64,000 nucleotides of DNA, taken from positions 28,659,117-28,723,116 of the forward strand of contig NC_090250.1 of the NCBI RefSeq assembly GCF_037325665.1. The letters run 5' to 3'. Under the pieces are notes generated by a model. It was not told where the DNA came from, made no database searches, and saw only the letters and a program-made list of their open reading frames with translations. Below, piece after piece: positions 41,278-51,508 of this stretch (the first letter of the stretch is position 1; each line of letters starts with the position of its first letter). Source of the DNA: Littorina saxatilis. Lineage: Eukaryota; Mollusca; Gastropoda; Littorinimorpha; Littorinidae. Made by a program: the position numbers and the translations under genes.

Positions 41278-42510
41278 AATGTATATGTCACAGGACAAAC
41301 GAGTATCCAGGACAATCCAGAATTGTCCTAGGACAATCGCGGATCCTTGTTTTTCCTAGGAGAAACAAGGCTCCCTGTTCTTCCTGGAAAATAACAAGTA
41401 CAAATGCAGATCCTTGTTCTTCCTAGGAGAAATGAGGATCCTCATTCTTCCTAGCGGCCAGTAGAAACTGAGATCTGGTACAATCCAAGATTGTCCTAGT
41501 GCAAACTGGAATCTTACAGAGGGAAAACACTAGAACAATAAATCAATGGTTTAATAATCGACAAAATAAAACAGCGTGTAATGTTGATCAATTTCGTCCG
41601 GGGAGGAGGAAGAAATCGTTGACCTGGTTTTTGACGAAACTATATACCATCGCTGTTACAGTGAAGAAGAACAGTAAATGTTTGAGCGTTTTTCTAAAAA
41701 ATAGACTTTGCTTAGAAACTATAGTTAAATACATTTTCTACATTTGATATTGATCCATACAGAACGTGCTCAAGCAGTAGAGTGTGAAAATCATCTGAAT
41801 GGAAAACATAATTAACTAAATTAATTAAAGGTTTGATCAACACCAATAAGCAAGCCCATGATCAAGGCCTCCTGCCCGGACTAATAGTAGGGAGAATAAT
41901 AAAAAGTCTGAGATCGAAAATGAACTGAATAAATTGACAGTGTCATTAGTGTAATTGTTCGCCTCAAGTTACCCTTTGGGTCTGCCCAATGCAACACGTG
42001 CACTACAAACTCAGTTCTTGCAGCAAGAATTTGATGGGTGACATTTTGTCCCACACATGATCCCAGCTTTCTTACAACAACATCTATTGGTCAGACAAGT
42101 GGTCTTGCACTTGCAGACGTTTGACGCAGAAGAGCTGGAAGATGCATGCCATCCAGTGCACGCCCGTGAGGCTTGTATCAGACTGATCTCTGTGAGACTG
42201 CTGGGTTCCATGTGATTTAGAGTTGGAAAATGTACGTTGTTCATATTAATCAATTCCTCTGGTCTGAACCACTGTAAGCAATATGTAAATAGGACAATCC
42301 GGATTTGTACTAATTCTTGGTTTCTACTGGCCGCTAGGAAGAATGAGGATCCTCATTTCTCCTAGGAAGAACAAGGATCTGCATTTGTACTTGATATTTT
42401 CCATGAATAACTGGGATCCTTGTTTCTCCTAGGAAAAACAAGGATCCGCGTTTGTCCTAGGACAATTCTGGATTGTCCTGGATACTCGTTTGTCCTGTGA
42501 CATATACATT
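41278..42510. mobile_element. DNA transposon-like element with about 230-bp inverted repeats
   Basis: 41278-41510 and the reverse complement of 42283-42510 match through AATGTATATGTCACAGG, GACAAACGAGTATCCAGG, GGATCCTTGTTTTTCCTAGG, TGAGGATCCTCATTCTTCCT and AGCGGCCAGTAGAAAC. TTAT occurs just outside both ends (41274-41277, 42511-42514), so a 4-bp duplication is likely; an alternative placement is TATA flanking TGTCA ends. The interior holds one cysteine-rich minus-strand ORF. Long inverted repeats, 4-bp duplications and a TGTNR-like start would suit the Ginger class (inference). No transposase core is present, so it is an internally reduced copy. Confidence 0.85.
42011..42253 (-). CDS. Cysteine-rich CXC-type ORF inside the long-TIR element
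   Basis: An 80-codon frame ending in CKCKTTCLTNRCCCKKAG, then IMCGTKCHPSNSCCKN. The spacing C-x-C-x3-C-x4-C-C-C-x5-C-x3-C-x5-CC resembles CXC (tesmin/TSO1-like) cysteine motifs, which also occur at the C-terminus of integrase-like proteins of some DNA transposons in marine invertebrates (established in general terms; assignment here is mine). The first 45 residues are not recognised. Probably the 3' end of a once-longer transposon gene; the stop is just after the motif. Confidence 0.5.
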   Translation of the reverse strand: MINMNNVHFPTLNHMEPSSLTEISLIQASRACTGWHASSSSSASNVCKCKTTCLTNRCCCKKAGIMCGTKCHPSNSCCKN

Positions 42511-42514
42511 TTAT

Positions 42515-43218
42515 GTTGTATCAGTTCAGTGCAGCATTATTTTACGGTGAACAAGCCTCACTTGTTTTCATAATTCCGTGCAAGGGAGGAATGTGACAGT
42601 TGTGTATGGTACATGGTTGAAGCTGTAGTCTGCATCCTTTATCCGCGTGTGATTCCAGGTTCTTTTGCTTCCGTTAATGGTGTTGTATTTGACTAATTGT
42701 TTTGAGATATTAGGCAGCAGAACAAGAAACACAATTGCAACTAAAGCCGTTTCTCCGACAGTTGCTCTGACCCCCGGGAATAATTATGTGTCATCTTTAG
42801 TATTTTGGAATAATTCTGTCTTCACCTTTTAATGATTCTTTTCTTAACCACTCTTTTCATTCACTCAGTCTCCACAGATAAAGGTGGGAGAAGGACAAGT
42901 GTCCTTGTTGTCCAGACAGGTGCGAGACTGACCAGTGTGAACAGCGCTTGCTTGTCCTCGTACTGTCCAAGGGGGGACAATGACGGTCGTTGTCTTGTGT
43001 CTAGGGTGGACCCTGGTCATTTTGCTTGTCCTTCCGTAGTCGCTTTCAACTCCCAGCTGTTTGTTACACCGGCTGATCACTGGAGGTAGCGTGACCTTCG
43101 TTAGTTCGACTTTTCGTATGGACATATATATATATGTATGTCTTATGGTCTGCTTCTGTTGTTCTTTGGCTCGTACAGTGTCGGGAAGCTTTTTAGAATT
43201 AATGTGTGTGTACGTGTG
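42515..43218. other. No gene seen
   Basis: An 85-codon plus-strand frame at 42832-43089 overlaps a minus-strand frame of like length; neither is identified. Confidence 0.45.
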
Positions 43219-43229
43219 TGTGTTTTAAC

Positions 43230-43310
<81 letters not shown>

Positions 43311-43423
43311 ACATCAACACGCACACACACGCACAAACCCACATACACGGACACATACACACGCACACACGGACACATACACACGCACACACGGACACAC
43401 ACACGGACACACACACACGGAGA

Positions 43424-43498
<75 letters not shown>
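43219..43498. repeat. (GA)n followed by compound (CA)n
   Basis: (GA)n at about 43232-43308, then CA-rich sequence with repeated ACACACGGACAC blocks and a pure (CA)n tail to 43496. Confidence 0.96.
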
Positions 43499-44564
43499 CC
43501 AGTCATTCACTCGCATGTCTCACAAGAAAGTAGGTCGTCGAGTGTTGGAGCAAATTGATTTTGTGGTTTCTCATCTGACTCTGCACGCAGTCTTTCTTGA
43601 TGCCTTGCAGTTCTCCTCTGGTCCGTCGACAGATGTCGAATAATTAGATGCTGCCTCACGTAATTAGATTGCCTTTCTCCCGACCCTGCCATAAGAGTCA
43701 ATTAGTGAAAACCTTATCTGAAAAGTGTGTCAAGCGAAAGTACCGTTCTGGTTTCGTGTGGAAATGATGTCACGGAACATTCTGATTGCATTGCATGTTA
43801 ATGACACGTTGACGATGTAGAGATCACAGGCGTCAAAAAAACTCAGAATAAATTAGTCTTAGCGTCTCTGTCTTAGGTTTGTTTGTAAAATTGCTGCTTC
43901 GTCAGCATTATGGATCAAAGGTGTACAAGACTATACAAAATCCGAAACAGACCGCTAAAGTTGCAAAATCGAGAATCAAAAAAGAAGAAATGTTTGTTTA
44001 TGAAACGATTAGTTATAGACGAAACGAATTTAAAAAAAAAATGGATCTTTTATAAGGGACGAACAAGATTCACAACATGCGAATAATAATGAAAGGCTTA
44101 CAAGACGTATTCACTCAGACTCTGAAATGTGATGTGCATCGGTTCTGTTTTTGTGCGCTGAAGAAATGAACGAAATCATCAAGCGGTTTTCTCAGTGGCC
44201 AGAATTTACTCAGAAATCAGATGCGTGTGTTGGACTCAAGGAGGCAGGGAAACTGTGAGCAAATCCCACGGTATCTTTGATTTAATGTTGAGTGTTTTTT
44301 GTTCATTGTCTGTAGCTTTGGGTTTGTTCAGCTAGGTTGGGGCGATCTTGTTGAATTGGAACGCTTTCATGAATTCATTTCCTCTAAAGTCACTGATGAC
44401 TTTTAGGAAAGAAAGAATTCTCCAAAATCCCGCTCTGAAGAGAGCAGCACACACGCTGTTTTGGTGTGTGACCAAGTGGAGGGATGGTCTTTTCCAATGT
44501 AAGAGCTTGGCCAGATCTGGGATGGTGAGCTGAACTGTGTACACGGGAAGGAGTGAGTGTTTAA
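43499..44564. other. No gene seen
   Basis: AT-leaning, apparently non-repetitive DNA. Short frames on both strands around 44332-44594 overlap one another and are not identified. Confidence 0.5.
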
Positions 44565-45105
44565 CCGGTGTAACACGACATTTTTACTCCACAAAAAATT
44601 TACTCCGGAGTAAAAATTTCGTACGAAATTCTTACTCCGAGTACACCTTTCGTACGAGAAAAGAACTCCCCAAGGTACGAAAAAAGTACTCCCTCCACGA
44701 AATTTTGACTCCCCAAATTATGACTTCCAGTAAAAATCTCGTACAGGAAAATGGGATGCGGGCGAAGGAATAGCTAATATGTGATCTCGCGCAAACAAAT
44801 GTCGCGCTACCCTCCCTCCACCCCTTCCACCACCAAGACTAACAGGGGACAGGGGAGTAAAAGTTGCGTACACCTGGCGTGGGCAGTAAATTGCTCGTGT
44901 TAGGGTGGAATAATTTATTCGTTATTTATTCGTCAGGGGAGTAACATTTTCGACCGAAATGTTGACTCGGAACACACCTGTCGTTGGAAGTAATTTTCTC
45001 GTGTTATGGGGGAGTAGTTTTTTCGTAAAGGGAGTACAATTTTCGTACGAAATTTTTACTCCGGAGTAAAAATCTTGTGGGAGTAATTTTCTCGTGTTAC
45101 ACCGG
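44565..45105. mobile_element. MITE with about 70-bp inverted repeats built from GGAGTAAAAAT motifs
   Basis: Starts CCGGTGTAACACGA and ends in its reverse complement. Arms share ACTCC...GGAGTAAAAATTTCGTACG with modest mismatches. The interior repeats TTTTTACTCC/GGAGTAAAAA and TTCGTACGAAA many times in both orientations, giving strong potential for secondary structure. No ORF of note. Superfamily is not assigned because no clear target duplication is visible. Confidence 0.85.
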
Positions 45106-45554
45106 CAGTACGTACGTATTTGTACGTACACTGCAATAGGCAAATTTTAAAGCTCATGTTTTTGGTGAGATGACGGGGCATCGAACGCTGAAGGTGAGAT
45201 GACCGGTGAAAAAAATCAATAGAATCCACCAGGGCAGCCGGATTGTAAAGAGTTAAGCCACTTATTTACTCAATTAAGCTTCTCTGTTGCAAATCAGTCA
45301 AAGTGCGAGGAGGACACCTAATCTGAGGTTCTGATCTTTGCGTAAGAAGATTGAAGCGATGTATTAATTTTAAGTCGGATAGAGATCAAATAGAACATTA
45401 CATAGTGGCGTGATGCAGTGTGCATGAAAGGCAGCAGGAGAGAACTCAGAACTTTATTACATAAGAATAAAGGTTTTAGGCTTAGCCTAATATTCCAACC
45501 TGTCCTTGGAACATAATTATACAGAGAATTATTGTAAACGTAAGCAAAAAACTA
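45106..45554. other. No gene seen
   Basis: Ordinary flanking sequence. Confidence 0.5.
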
Positions 45555-45712
45555 CACACACCTACGCACACGCACGCACGCGCACACACACACACACGCA
45601 CGCACGCGCGCACACACACACGCACGCGCACACACACACACACACACACAGACACACACACTCACATCGACCCAACACACACACACACATACTGCGCAAA
45701 CACTCACACATA

Positions 45713-45743
<31 letters not shown>

Positions 45744-45780
45744 GCGCGTGCGCTCGCATGCGCTCGCATACCTACACACA
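45555..45780. repeat. Compound (CA)n / (CG)n array
   Basis: CA-rich array with CACGCACGCGCGCACA interruptions and a pure alternating CG run at about 45729-45748. Alternating purine-pyrimidine of this kind is the classic Z-DNA-forming sequence. Confidence 0.95.
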
Positions 45781-45888
45781 TATACATGCTATCATTTCAT
45801 ACCTAAAATGAATAGTAACTCATCAAAGTATTAAACTAGTAAAAAATCTCTAAGTATTGGTTGAAGATATACATAAATATATTGGACT

Positions 45889-45912
45889 AGCAAGAGAGAG
45901 ACAGACAGATAC

Positions 45913-45945
<33 letters not shown>

Positions 45946-45975
45946 CAGTGAGACAGAGAGAGAGAGAGAGAGAAA
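45889..45975. repeat. (GA)n / (CAGA)n array
   Basis: Short GA and GACA repeats. Confidence 0.93.
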
Positions 45976-46163
45976 CATTGCGTGTGTGTGTCTTGAAAAG
46001 GGTGGCGGTAGTTCTTTTTCAGTTCAAGTTCTATTCCTACTCCATCCCACACGCAAGCTCACCTTCTTACCCCCAAATGCATGAAGAACCATACGGTGAA
46101 TTAGCATATTGCCATCCGACCCCCCACCCCTATTGTATTCTAGCTTCTGCCTTGATTCACACT

Positions 46164-46702
46164 TTAAAGGTCCTTGTCTACATTTTTATACCGAAATCGC
46201 CATTTGACCATTAAAATGCAGAGTCTATTATCTACAATTATCAACAATACACCCCCTTTTGATCAGGAAAGACGAAGCCAGTGTAGCCGTTTGAAAATTC
46301 CTTGTAGTATTCCAGCGTAGTACTCATAGTAGGATATCCTTATTTGGAAAATGCCAAGCGCAAAACTCCTCTCAAATCCCGTGCATTTCGTGCGTTTAAA
46401 AAAAAGCGTGGACAGCGCTCCAGTGTCAAACTGTTGCTGCACTTGTTTGGGCGTGGCTATAAGCATAGTGACATGAATTTGATTGGTCAGTATTTTTAGG
46501 CAAAGCACATGTTCTCAGCAAGCAGAAAACAAAATATTGGAAGCGTGAGTCACGCTTCCCAAAAATAAAATCTATTTTTACATATATTTTTTTTTCTATA
46601 ACTTTTTTCCCCATGGTTCATTCATTATCTGACATAACTTTTTAGCGAAATCTAACCATAAGATTATTGAAAAAAAGCAAAAATGTAGACGACCACCTTT
46701 AA
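46164..46702. mobile_element. TTAA-flanked MITE, about 530 bp
   Basis: TTAA at 46164-46167 and 46699-46702 flank inverted ends AGGTCCTTGTCTACATTTTT and AGGTGGTCGTCTACATTTTT (17 of 20 identical). TTAA duplications are typical of piggyBac and Kolobok transposons; AG-starting ends would favour Kolobok (inference). A GAAGCGTGAGTCACGCTTCC palindrome sits inside at about 46539-46559. No transposase. Confidence 0.75.
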
Positions 46703-47513
46703 TGTCTGCTTTAAACCCAGTATATTTTCAAGGATAGATCCTTGTATTCAGTTAAGAAGAGACGAGACGTAGGATAATTATGAGATAAAGAATAATGCTT
46801 TCTAAGGATCATTAGCGTGTATGTCTGGAATCGCGTTAGTGTCCCCGTGTATTTTGGGTACCATCAGCTTTTGCAGCTATTTTGGTCTTATTTCAGTATG
46901 TCAGTGATCTTTCTTGTGTGTCGCACAGTTGGCGGCTGACGTCAGTGATCTATTTATATACAGCTTTGAAGACTGACCGGTTCTTGAACGGACCCGTGTC
47001 GATAAGCACTGACAAGATCATACTGAGCAGTGTAATTATTTATTAAAAAAAGAATACGTGTTCCTTAAGAATACACTGAACACAACACTGTCAAAAGTGT
47101 TGTCATACCCAAATATTGCTCAAATCCCACAAACCGATTTTTGAGCAGAAGCTAGGAAGATGCTCAAATACACATGTGGTTTCTGACTGAAATACTGCTG
47201 TCTAACATATCGGCCATACCTCTGAAAAAAATTATCTGTCTCTTTTTGTGTTCAGTGTTGCTTCCTTCCCGTATAAACCAGTTTGACAACCACAATCCGA
47301 AGATCCCCCCAGGCCTTTGCATGGGACAAGAACATCCTCATACGTGGAAACGTGGGTCAAACATCTGCAGTCTGGCTGGTTTCGATGCAGATTGGGCATT
47401 TTTGGTTGGATTGATTAGCTATAGCTTCTGTGACCTTTGGAGGTCATTAGCATATTTCCTGGTTTACTGATGACGTAATCAACAACAAGAATGGGAAGTT
47501 ATTGGAACGTTCA
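46703..47513. other. No gene seen
   Basis: TGACGTCAG at about 46937 and TATTTATATA at about 46950 look promoter-like but are too closely spaced and lead to no recognised exon. A 98-codon frame at 47174-47470 is unidentified. Confidence 0.4.
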
Positions 47514-47526
47514 GGGCGGGGACGTA

Positions 47527-49027
47527 TACTGTTCAAAAAAAGAAACGCATAGCTTGTAATATTTGGTTAATTTAGTTATATGGCTACAAGGATATCCACC
47601 AAACTGCACAAAATGTTTATCTGGTCGTCGACCTTTCGTCCATTGCCACAAGTGAGCTCTGCACGTGACGCATGCGTTATCAGTGGCTACAATGTCAAAA
47701 TTGCTCATTTGGCATGACCACTCGTCATGCTTCAGTGTAATCTCGTGAAACTCGGGGAATATTGAGCTCTCACCATGTCTTCCAAAACCCATAAAAGCGG
47801 ATTGTTCGCCACAAAGAAATCAGACGACAATTCAGCGACGAAAGATGGCCCGATTGAGCAGAGAAGACCGCCAAATTGCATTGGGTCGTTTACAAGCAGG
47901 CCAAAGTCAAAGTGCAATCGCCAGGCACTTCCACGTGTCCCAGAGCACCATCAGTAGACTGTGGGTCAGGTTTCAAGCCACTGGCTCCGTTGCTGACTTG
48001 CCACGAGCGGGAAGACCAAGGGCGACAACTGCTGCTCACGACCGCCGGAATCGTTTCCTGTCGGCCTCATCTTCTGTCCAGGCTCTCCCCGGGCCACACC
48101 GATTATCGGACCAGACCGTGCGGAACCGCCTGCGTGAAGCTGGTTTGAGAGCTCGCAGACCTCACAGAGGAGCTGTCCTCACCCGCCGCCATCGCCAGAA
48201 CCGAGTGCAGTGGGGCAACCAGCACCTTCGCTGGACCGTCCGGAATCACTGGAGACACGTGTGGTTCAGCGACGAGTCCTACTTCCTGCTCCAGCGACAT
48301 GATGGTCGGAGGAGGGTCTACCGGAGAGTAAACGAACGTTACGCGCCCAACTGTGTGGATGAGGCACCCGTTCATGGTGGTGGAGGCGTCATGGTGTGGG
48401 GGGCGATCAATACCGCTGGAAGGAGCACCCTGGTGCACGTCCAAGGGCGCATAACTGCCCAGCGATACGTGGAGGAAATTCTGCGCCCACACGCCCTTCC
48501 TCTTCTGGCTGACCAGGATGCCATATTCCAGCAGGACAACGCTCGCCCGCACACAGCACGACTCACCACCCAGTTCCTCACCGACCACCATGTCCAGGTG
48601 CTTCCCTGGCCATCCATGTCGCCAGACATGAACCCGATAGAACACCTCTGGGATGAATTGGACAGACGTGTGCGCAGGCGAGAAGAAGCGCCGGCAAATC
48701 ACCGCGATCTATTGCAGGCACTTCAGGAGGAGTGGGACACCATCCCACAGCAAGATATCCGGCATCTGATCCAGTCCATGCCCAGAAGGTGCCGGGCAGT
48801 TGTTGCTGCTCAAGGCAGTCACACCCCCTACTGACTTGACAGCCTCGGCACCCAATCGTATTGATTGACTGATTGATTTGAAGATGCAAATGAACTGTGT
48901 GTGCATTCAACTGTGTCCATACCAAATTTCAAACAAATAATCTAAATATTGGATTTTCTGTTAATTTTTTCGAAAAATAAAACAAATTTGGCAAGTAGCA
49001 ACTATGCGTTTCTTTTTTTGAACAGTA
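47527..49027 (+). mobile_element. Tc1/mariner transposon, apparently whole (1501 bp)
   Basis: Perfect terminal inverted repeats of about 26 bp (starting TACTGTTCAAAAAAAGAAAC) flank one transposase gene. TA is duplicated at 47525-47526 and 49028-49029. The inverted repeats show no mismatch and the gene is open throughout, so the copy is young and may be autonomous (inference). Confidence 0.95.
47845..48834 (+). CDS. Tc1-like transposase, DD34E (329 aa)
   Basis: N-terminal paired HTH region (about 1-110; SQSAIARHFHVSQSTISRLW is a helix-turn-helix) joined by a GRPR motif (56-59) to a second HTH (LSDQTVRNRLREAGL). The catalytic DDE domain follows with D143 (WFSDES), D231 (QQDNARPH) and E266 (NPIEHLWDEL); 34 residues separate the last two, the Tc1 signature. 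A glycine-rich stretch (HGGGGVMVWG) at about 178-187 is typical of the family. Length matches the usual 330-345. The first Met is used as start, about 320 bp inside the left end. It catalyses cut-and-paste transposition at TA sites. Confidence 0.97.
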   Translation: MARLSREDRQIALGRLQAGQSQSAIARHFHVSQSTISRLWVRFQATGSVADLPRAGRPRATTAAHDRRNRFLSASSSVQALPGPHRLSDQTVRNRLREAGLRARRPHRGAVLTRRHRQNRVQWGNQHLRWTVRNHWRHVWFSDESYFLLQRHDGRRRVYRRVNERYAPNCVDEAPVHGGGGVMVWGAINTAGRSTLVHVQGRITAQRYVEEILRPHALPLLADQDAIFQQDNARPHTARLTTQFLTDHHVQVLPWPSMSPDMNPIEHLWDELDRRVRRREEAPANHRDLLQALQEEWDTIPQQDIRHLIQSMPRRCRAVVAAQGSHTPY

Positions 49028-49396
49028 TAGCTCAGTCGGTAGCGCGCTGGATTTGTATCCAGTTGGCCGCTGTCAGCGTGAGTTCGTCCCCACGTTCGGC
49101 GAGAGATTTATTTCTCAGAGTCAACTTTGTGTGCAGACTCTCCTCGGTGTCCGAACACCCCCGTGTGTACACGCAAGCACAAGACCAAGTGCGCACGAAA
49201 AAGATCCTGTAATCCATGTCAGAGTTCGGTGGATTATAGAAACACGAAAATACCCAGCATGCTTCCTCCGAAAACGGCGTATGGCTGCCTAAATGGCGGG
49301 GTAAAAAACGGTCATACACGTAAAATTCCACTCGTGCAAAAAAACACGAGTGTACGTAGGAGTTTCAGCCCACGAACGCAGAAGAAGAAGAAGAAG

Positions 49397-49471
49397 GAAC
49401 GTTTTACATAACAATTTTTGTGTACATTCACCGTACTTCGACCCTGTGGTCCTTTAAGCGGACAGACAGAC
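49397..49471. other. Short spacer before the hAT-like MITE
   Basis: Ordinary sequence ending in a GACAGACAGAC run that serves as the MITE's left target copy. Confidence 0.5.
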
Positions 49472-49650
49472 CACAGGAGCTTGTATCCAATCGCCGGTCG
49501 ATCATTATTTACTCCTTATTCCATATAATTATTTACTCCTTATTCCATACAGTCTACTAGTAGTAGTAGTAAGGGTAAGCATGCAGCAGTAAATAATAAG
49601 CATGCAGGAGTAAATAATTATCGACCGGTGGTTGGATACAAGCTCCTGTG
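49472..49650. mobile_element. hAT-like MITE, 179 bp, with 8-bp duplication
   Basis: Inverted ends CACAGGAGCTTGTATCCAA / TTGGATACAAGCTCCTGTG extend through CCGGTCGAT...ATTATTTACTCC, about 43 bp with few mismatches. AGACAGAC lies immediately outside both ends (49464-49471, 49651-49658), an 8-bp duplication as hAT elements make. The flank is low-complexity, so chance is possible. TACTAGTAGTAGTAGTA forms the loop region. Confidence 0.8.
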
Positions 49651-49658
49651 AGACAGAC

Positions 49659-50459
49659 ACACACTTATGATAAAGATAATGAACTTATCTCAAAAGACAC
49701 TCGCTGGCAAGACGCAGGCGAGGCAATCTATCTGTTTGCAGTCAATCTTTTTTTGTGTGGTTACTGATGACATATTTCACCTTCTTGACAAACTCCCCAC
49801 CCCCTCCCCGTGTCGTCGAATTTCTGTTGAGTTTCGTCGAGTATGCTTTATGGCAATATTATAATGGGCACAAAGCAAATGTTGTTCTCATGGTCAGCAT
49901 ACGGACATGATTATGCTGAAAGCTGCAAGATTGCTCCGTGTGTTTGTGTCCGCTGTTGGCTGATTTGCCAACCCGCCATTCAGCCAGCCAGCCAGTCTCC
50001 AGTCTCTTTAAGAAAGGGGAGACGGAGCAACCTTCTTTTGTAATCATATAGTATAAATGTTTTGTTAGCGTCAGCAGTAATCTGATGAACAAAGAGGAAG
50101 GCCCTCGCATTTTACGATAAAAAAAGTTTTAATAATGTTTTTTTTATTGTAATCGATTCTCTTCCTTATTTTTGTGTACGACAGCAATAACATGATGCCG
50201 TTACTGTTTTTGTTTTGTGTTTTGTCTGTGTGTGGGGTTGGGGGGGGGGGGGTTGGAGGCTGTTTTGTGCTGGTACTTGTACATTGAGGCAAGTATACCC
50301 ATTGGAGCAAGGACGAGGATTGTCTCGCAAAAGTTGTTTTCTTACTGTGGGTTTTTTCCGTCTTCGTCGTCAGCTTTGTCGTCGTCGTTGTTGTGTTTGT
50401 TACAGTGTTCTCATTACATTATTAAAGCAGTATGATTTTGATCCGTTCGAATTAATAGT
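49659..50459. other. No gene seen
   Basis: A poly-G stretch at about 50238-50252 and AT-rich tracts. Open frames on both strands are short and unidentified. Confidence 0.5.
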
Positions 50460-51508
50460 TTTATTCCCCCCTCTGCTTCTTTACCTCTGTAAACTTGTAG
50501 GGGTAGTTATTTTTCGATAATGACCCAGCAACCAAACAAATAACGACCCAGCAACAGCCTGAATCCTCGATAGTGCAATGGGTTGAGAGGTTGTTCTGTT
50601 TCGGTACTACTTTTTGCGACTGAAAAGTTCCGAACGCTCTAATGTACGAAGTATACATGTCTGGAGCAAACAATACAAACATACCGCATTTAAATTAACA
50701 ACTACAGGCCTGAACACATGAATCTCCATATAAAATCCATGAGTTCGGTTGTTTTCTGAATCTCATCTGCCGTGCTCAAGCCGTTCATCACAAGCAATTT
50801 CCCAAGGCAAGTAACTCATACTTTGTCTAGCGACAAGAGTAGTTCCCCTTCTTTTCACTCAGTTCCTTCGACAACAGACTGCAATCCGACGGTCAGTTTT
50901 CAACAATATTTCATTTAATAAACAGATCACACGCAACCAAATGCACACATCTCATCAATTTAAACAACATAAAGGGGTTTCATACACTATTTTCCCCAGA
51001 AAACTGAACTTCATACAGTTTTTAACGTTGGAACACGGGTGCAAAAGTTCGTCTGCTAGTCCCATTTGACGAAAAAAAAAAAATATCCTAAGCGATACCA
51101 AAACATATGCAGAACACACAATATCTGCCTTTGCCGCCACAGCAGAATAACAGCATATCTGTGTACTTGATTTTAGCCCAAAATAGGAAAACTGACAAGA
51201 AGTGTTAACAGAATGGAATGATTTGCACGGAACTATACAACCGCGCATTAATCGATCGCCTGCGCAGGTTGACTGGTTGAGAGAATAGGATTCGATCAAA
51301 CTTTCGCAAAAAAACTCCTCTTTTCTTTGAATAACTGAAGAAAGGAGGAATAAAGAGGTTACACACCTCGTCTCAGTGATTATAAAAAATAATGGTCTCA
51401 GTTCGCGGTCATGAAAAAGCTCGCTAATGCTCGCATTTTTCATGATCCGCTAACTTCGACCATTATGTTTAATATTCACTGAGACTCGGCATGTAACCTC
51501 TACGTAAT
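50460..51508 (-). mobile_element. About 1.05-kb repeat with foldback end, copy B
   Basis: Reverse-complement copy of 32352-33394 with the same internal landmarks (GCGCAGGCGATCGATTAATG, GACCGTCGGATTGCAGTC, AAATGCGGTATGTTTGTATT) and both ends intact. I judge identity at above 90 percent by eye. The foldback is at the 51.36-51.51-kb end. A 162-codon minus-strand frame runs across it. Confidence 0.87.

Larger units (their letters stand above)
47514..49396 (+). mobile_element. tRNA-derived SINE split by a Tc1/mariner element
   Basis: The SINE head (GGGCGGGGACGTA, 47514-47526) and the rest (from TAGCTCAGTCGGTAGCGCGC, about 49028) belong to the same family as 40732-41147 in the tRNA part. The body then diverges and ends with CCCACGAACGCAGAAGAAG, a (GAA)n-tailed subfamily. 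The transposon entered a TA just ahead of the A box, so the SINE's internal promoter is interrupted. Confidence 0.9.

Noticed and set aside
46936-46960. CRE plus TATA promoter
   Set aside because: TGACGTCAG and TATTTATATA are too close together and no exon follows; likely chance.
48103-48702. 199-codon minus-strand frame and other frames opposite the transposase
   Set aside because: Antisense shadows of the GC-rich transposase gene.
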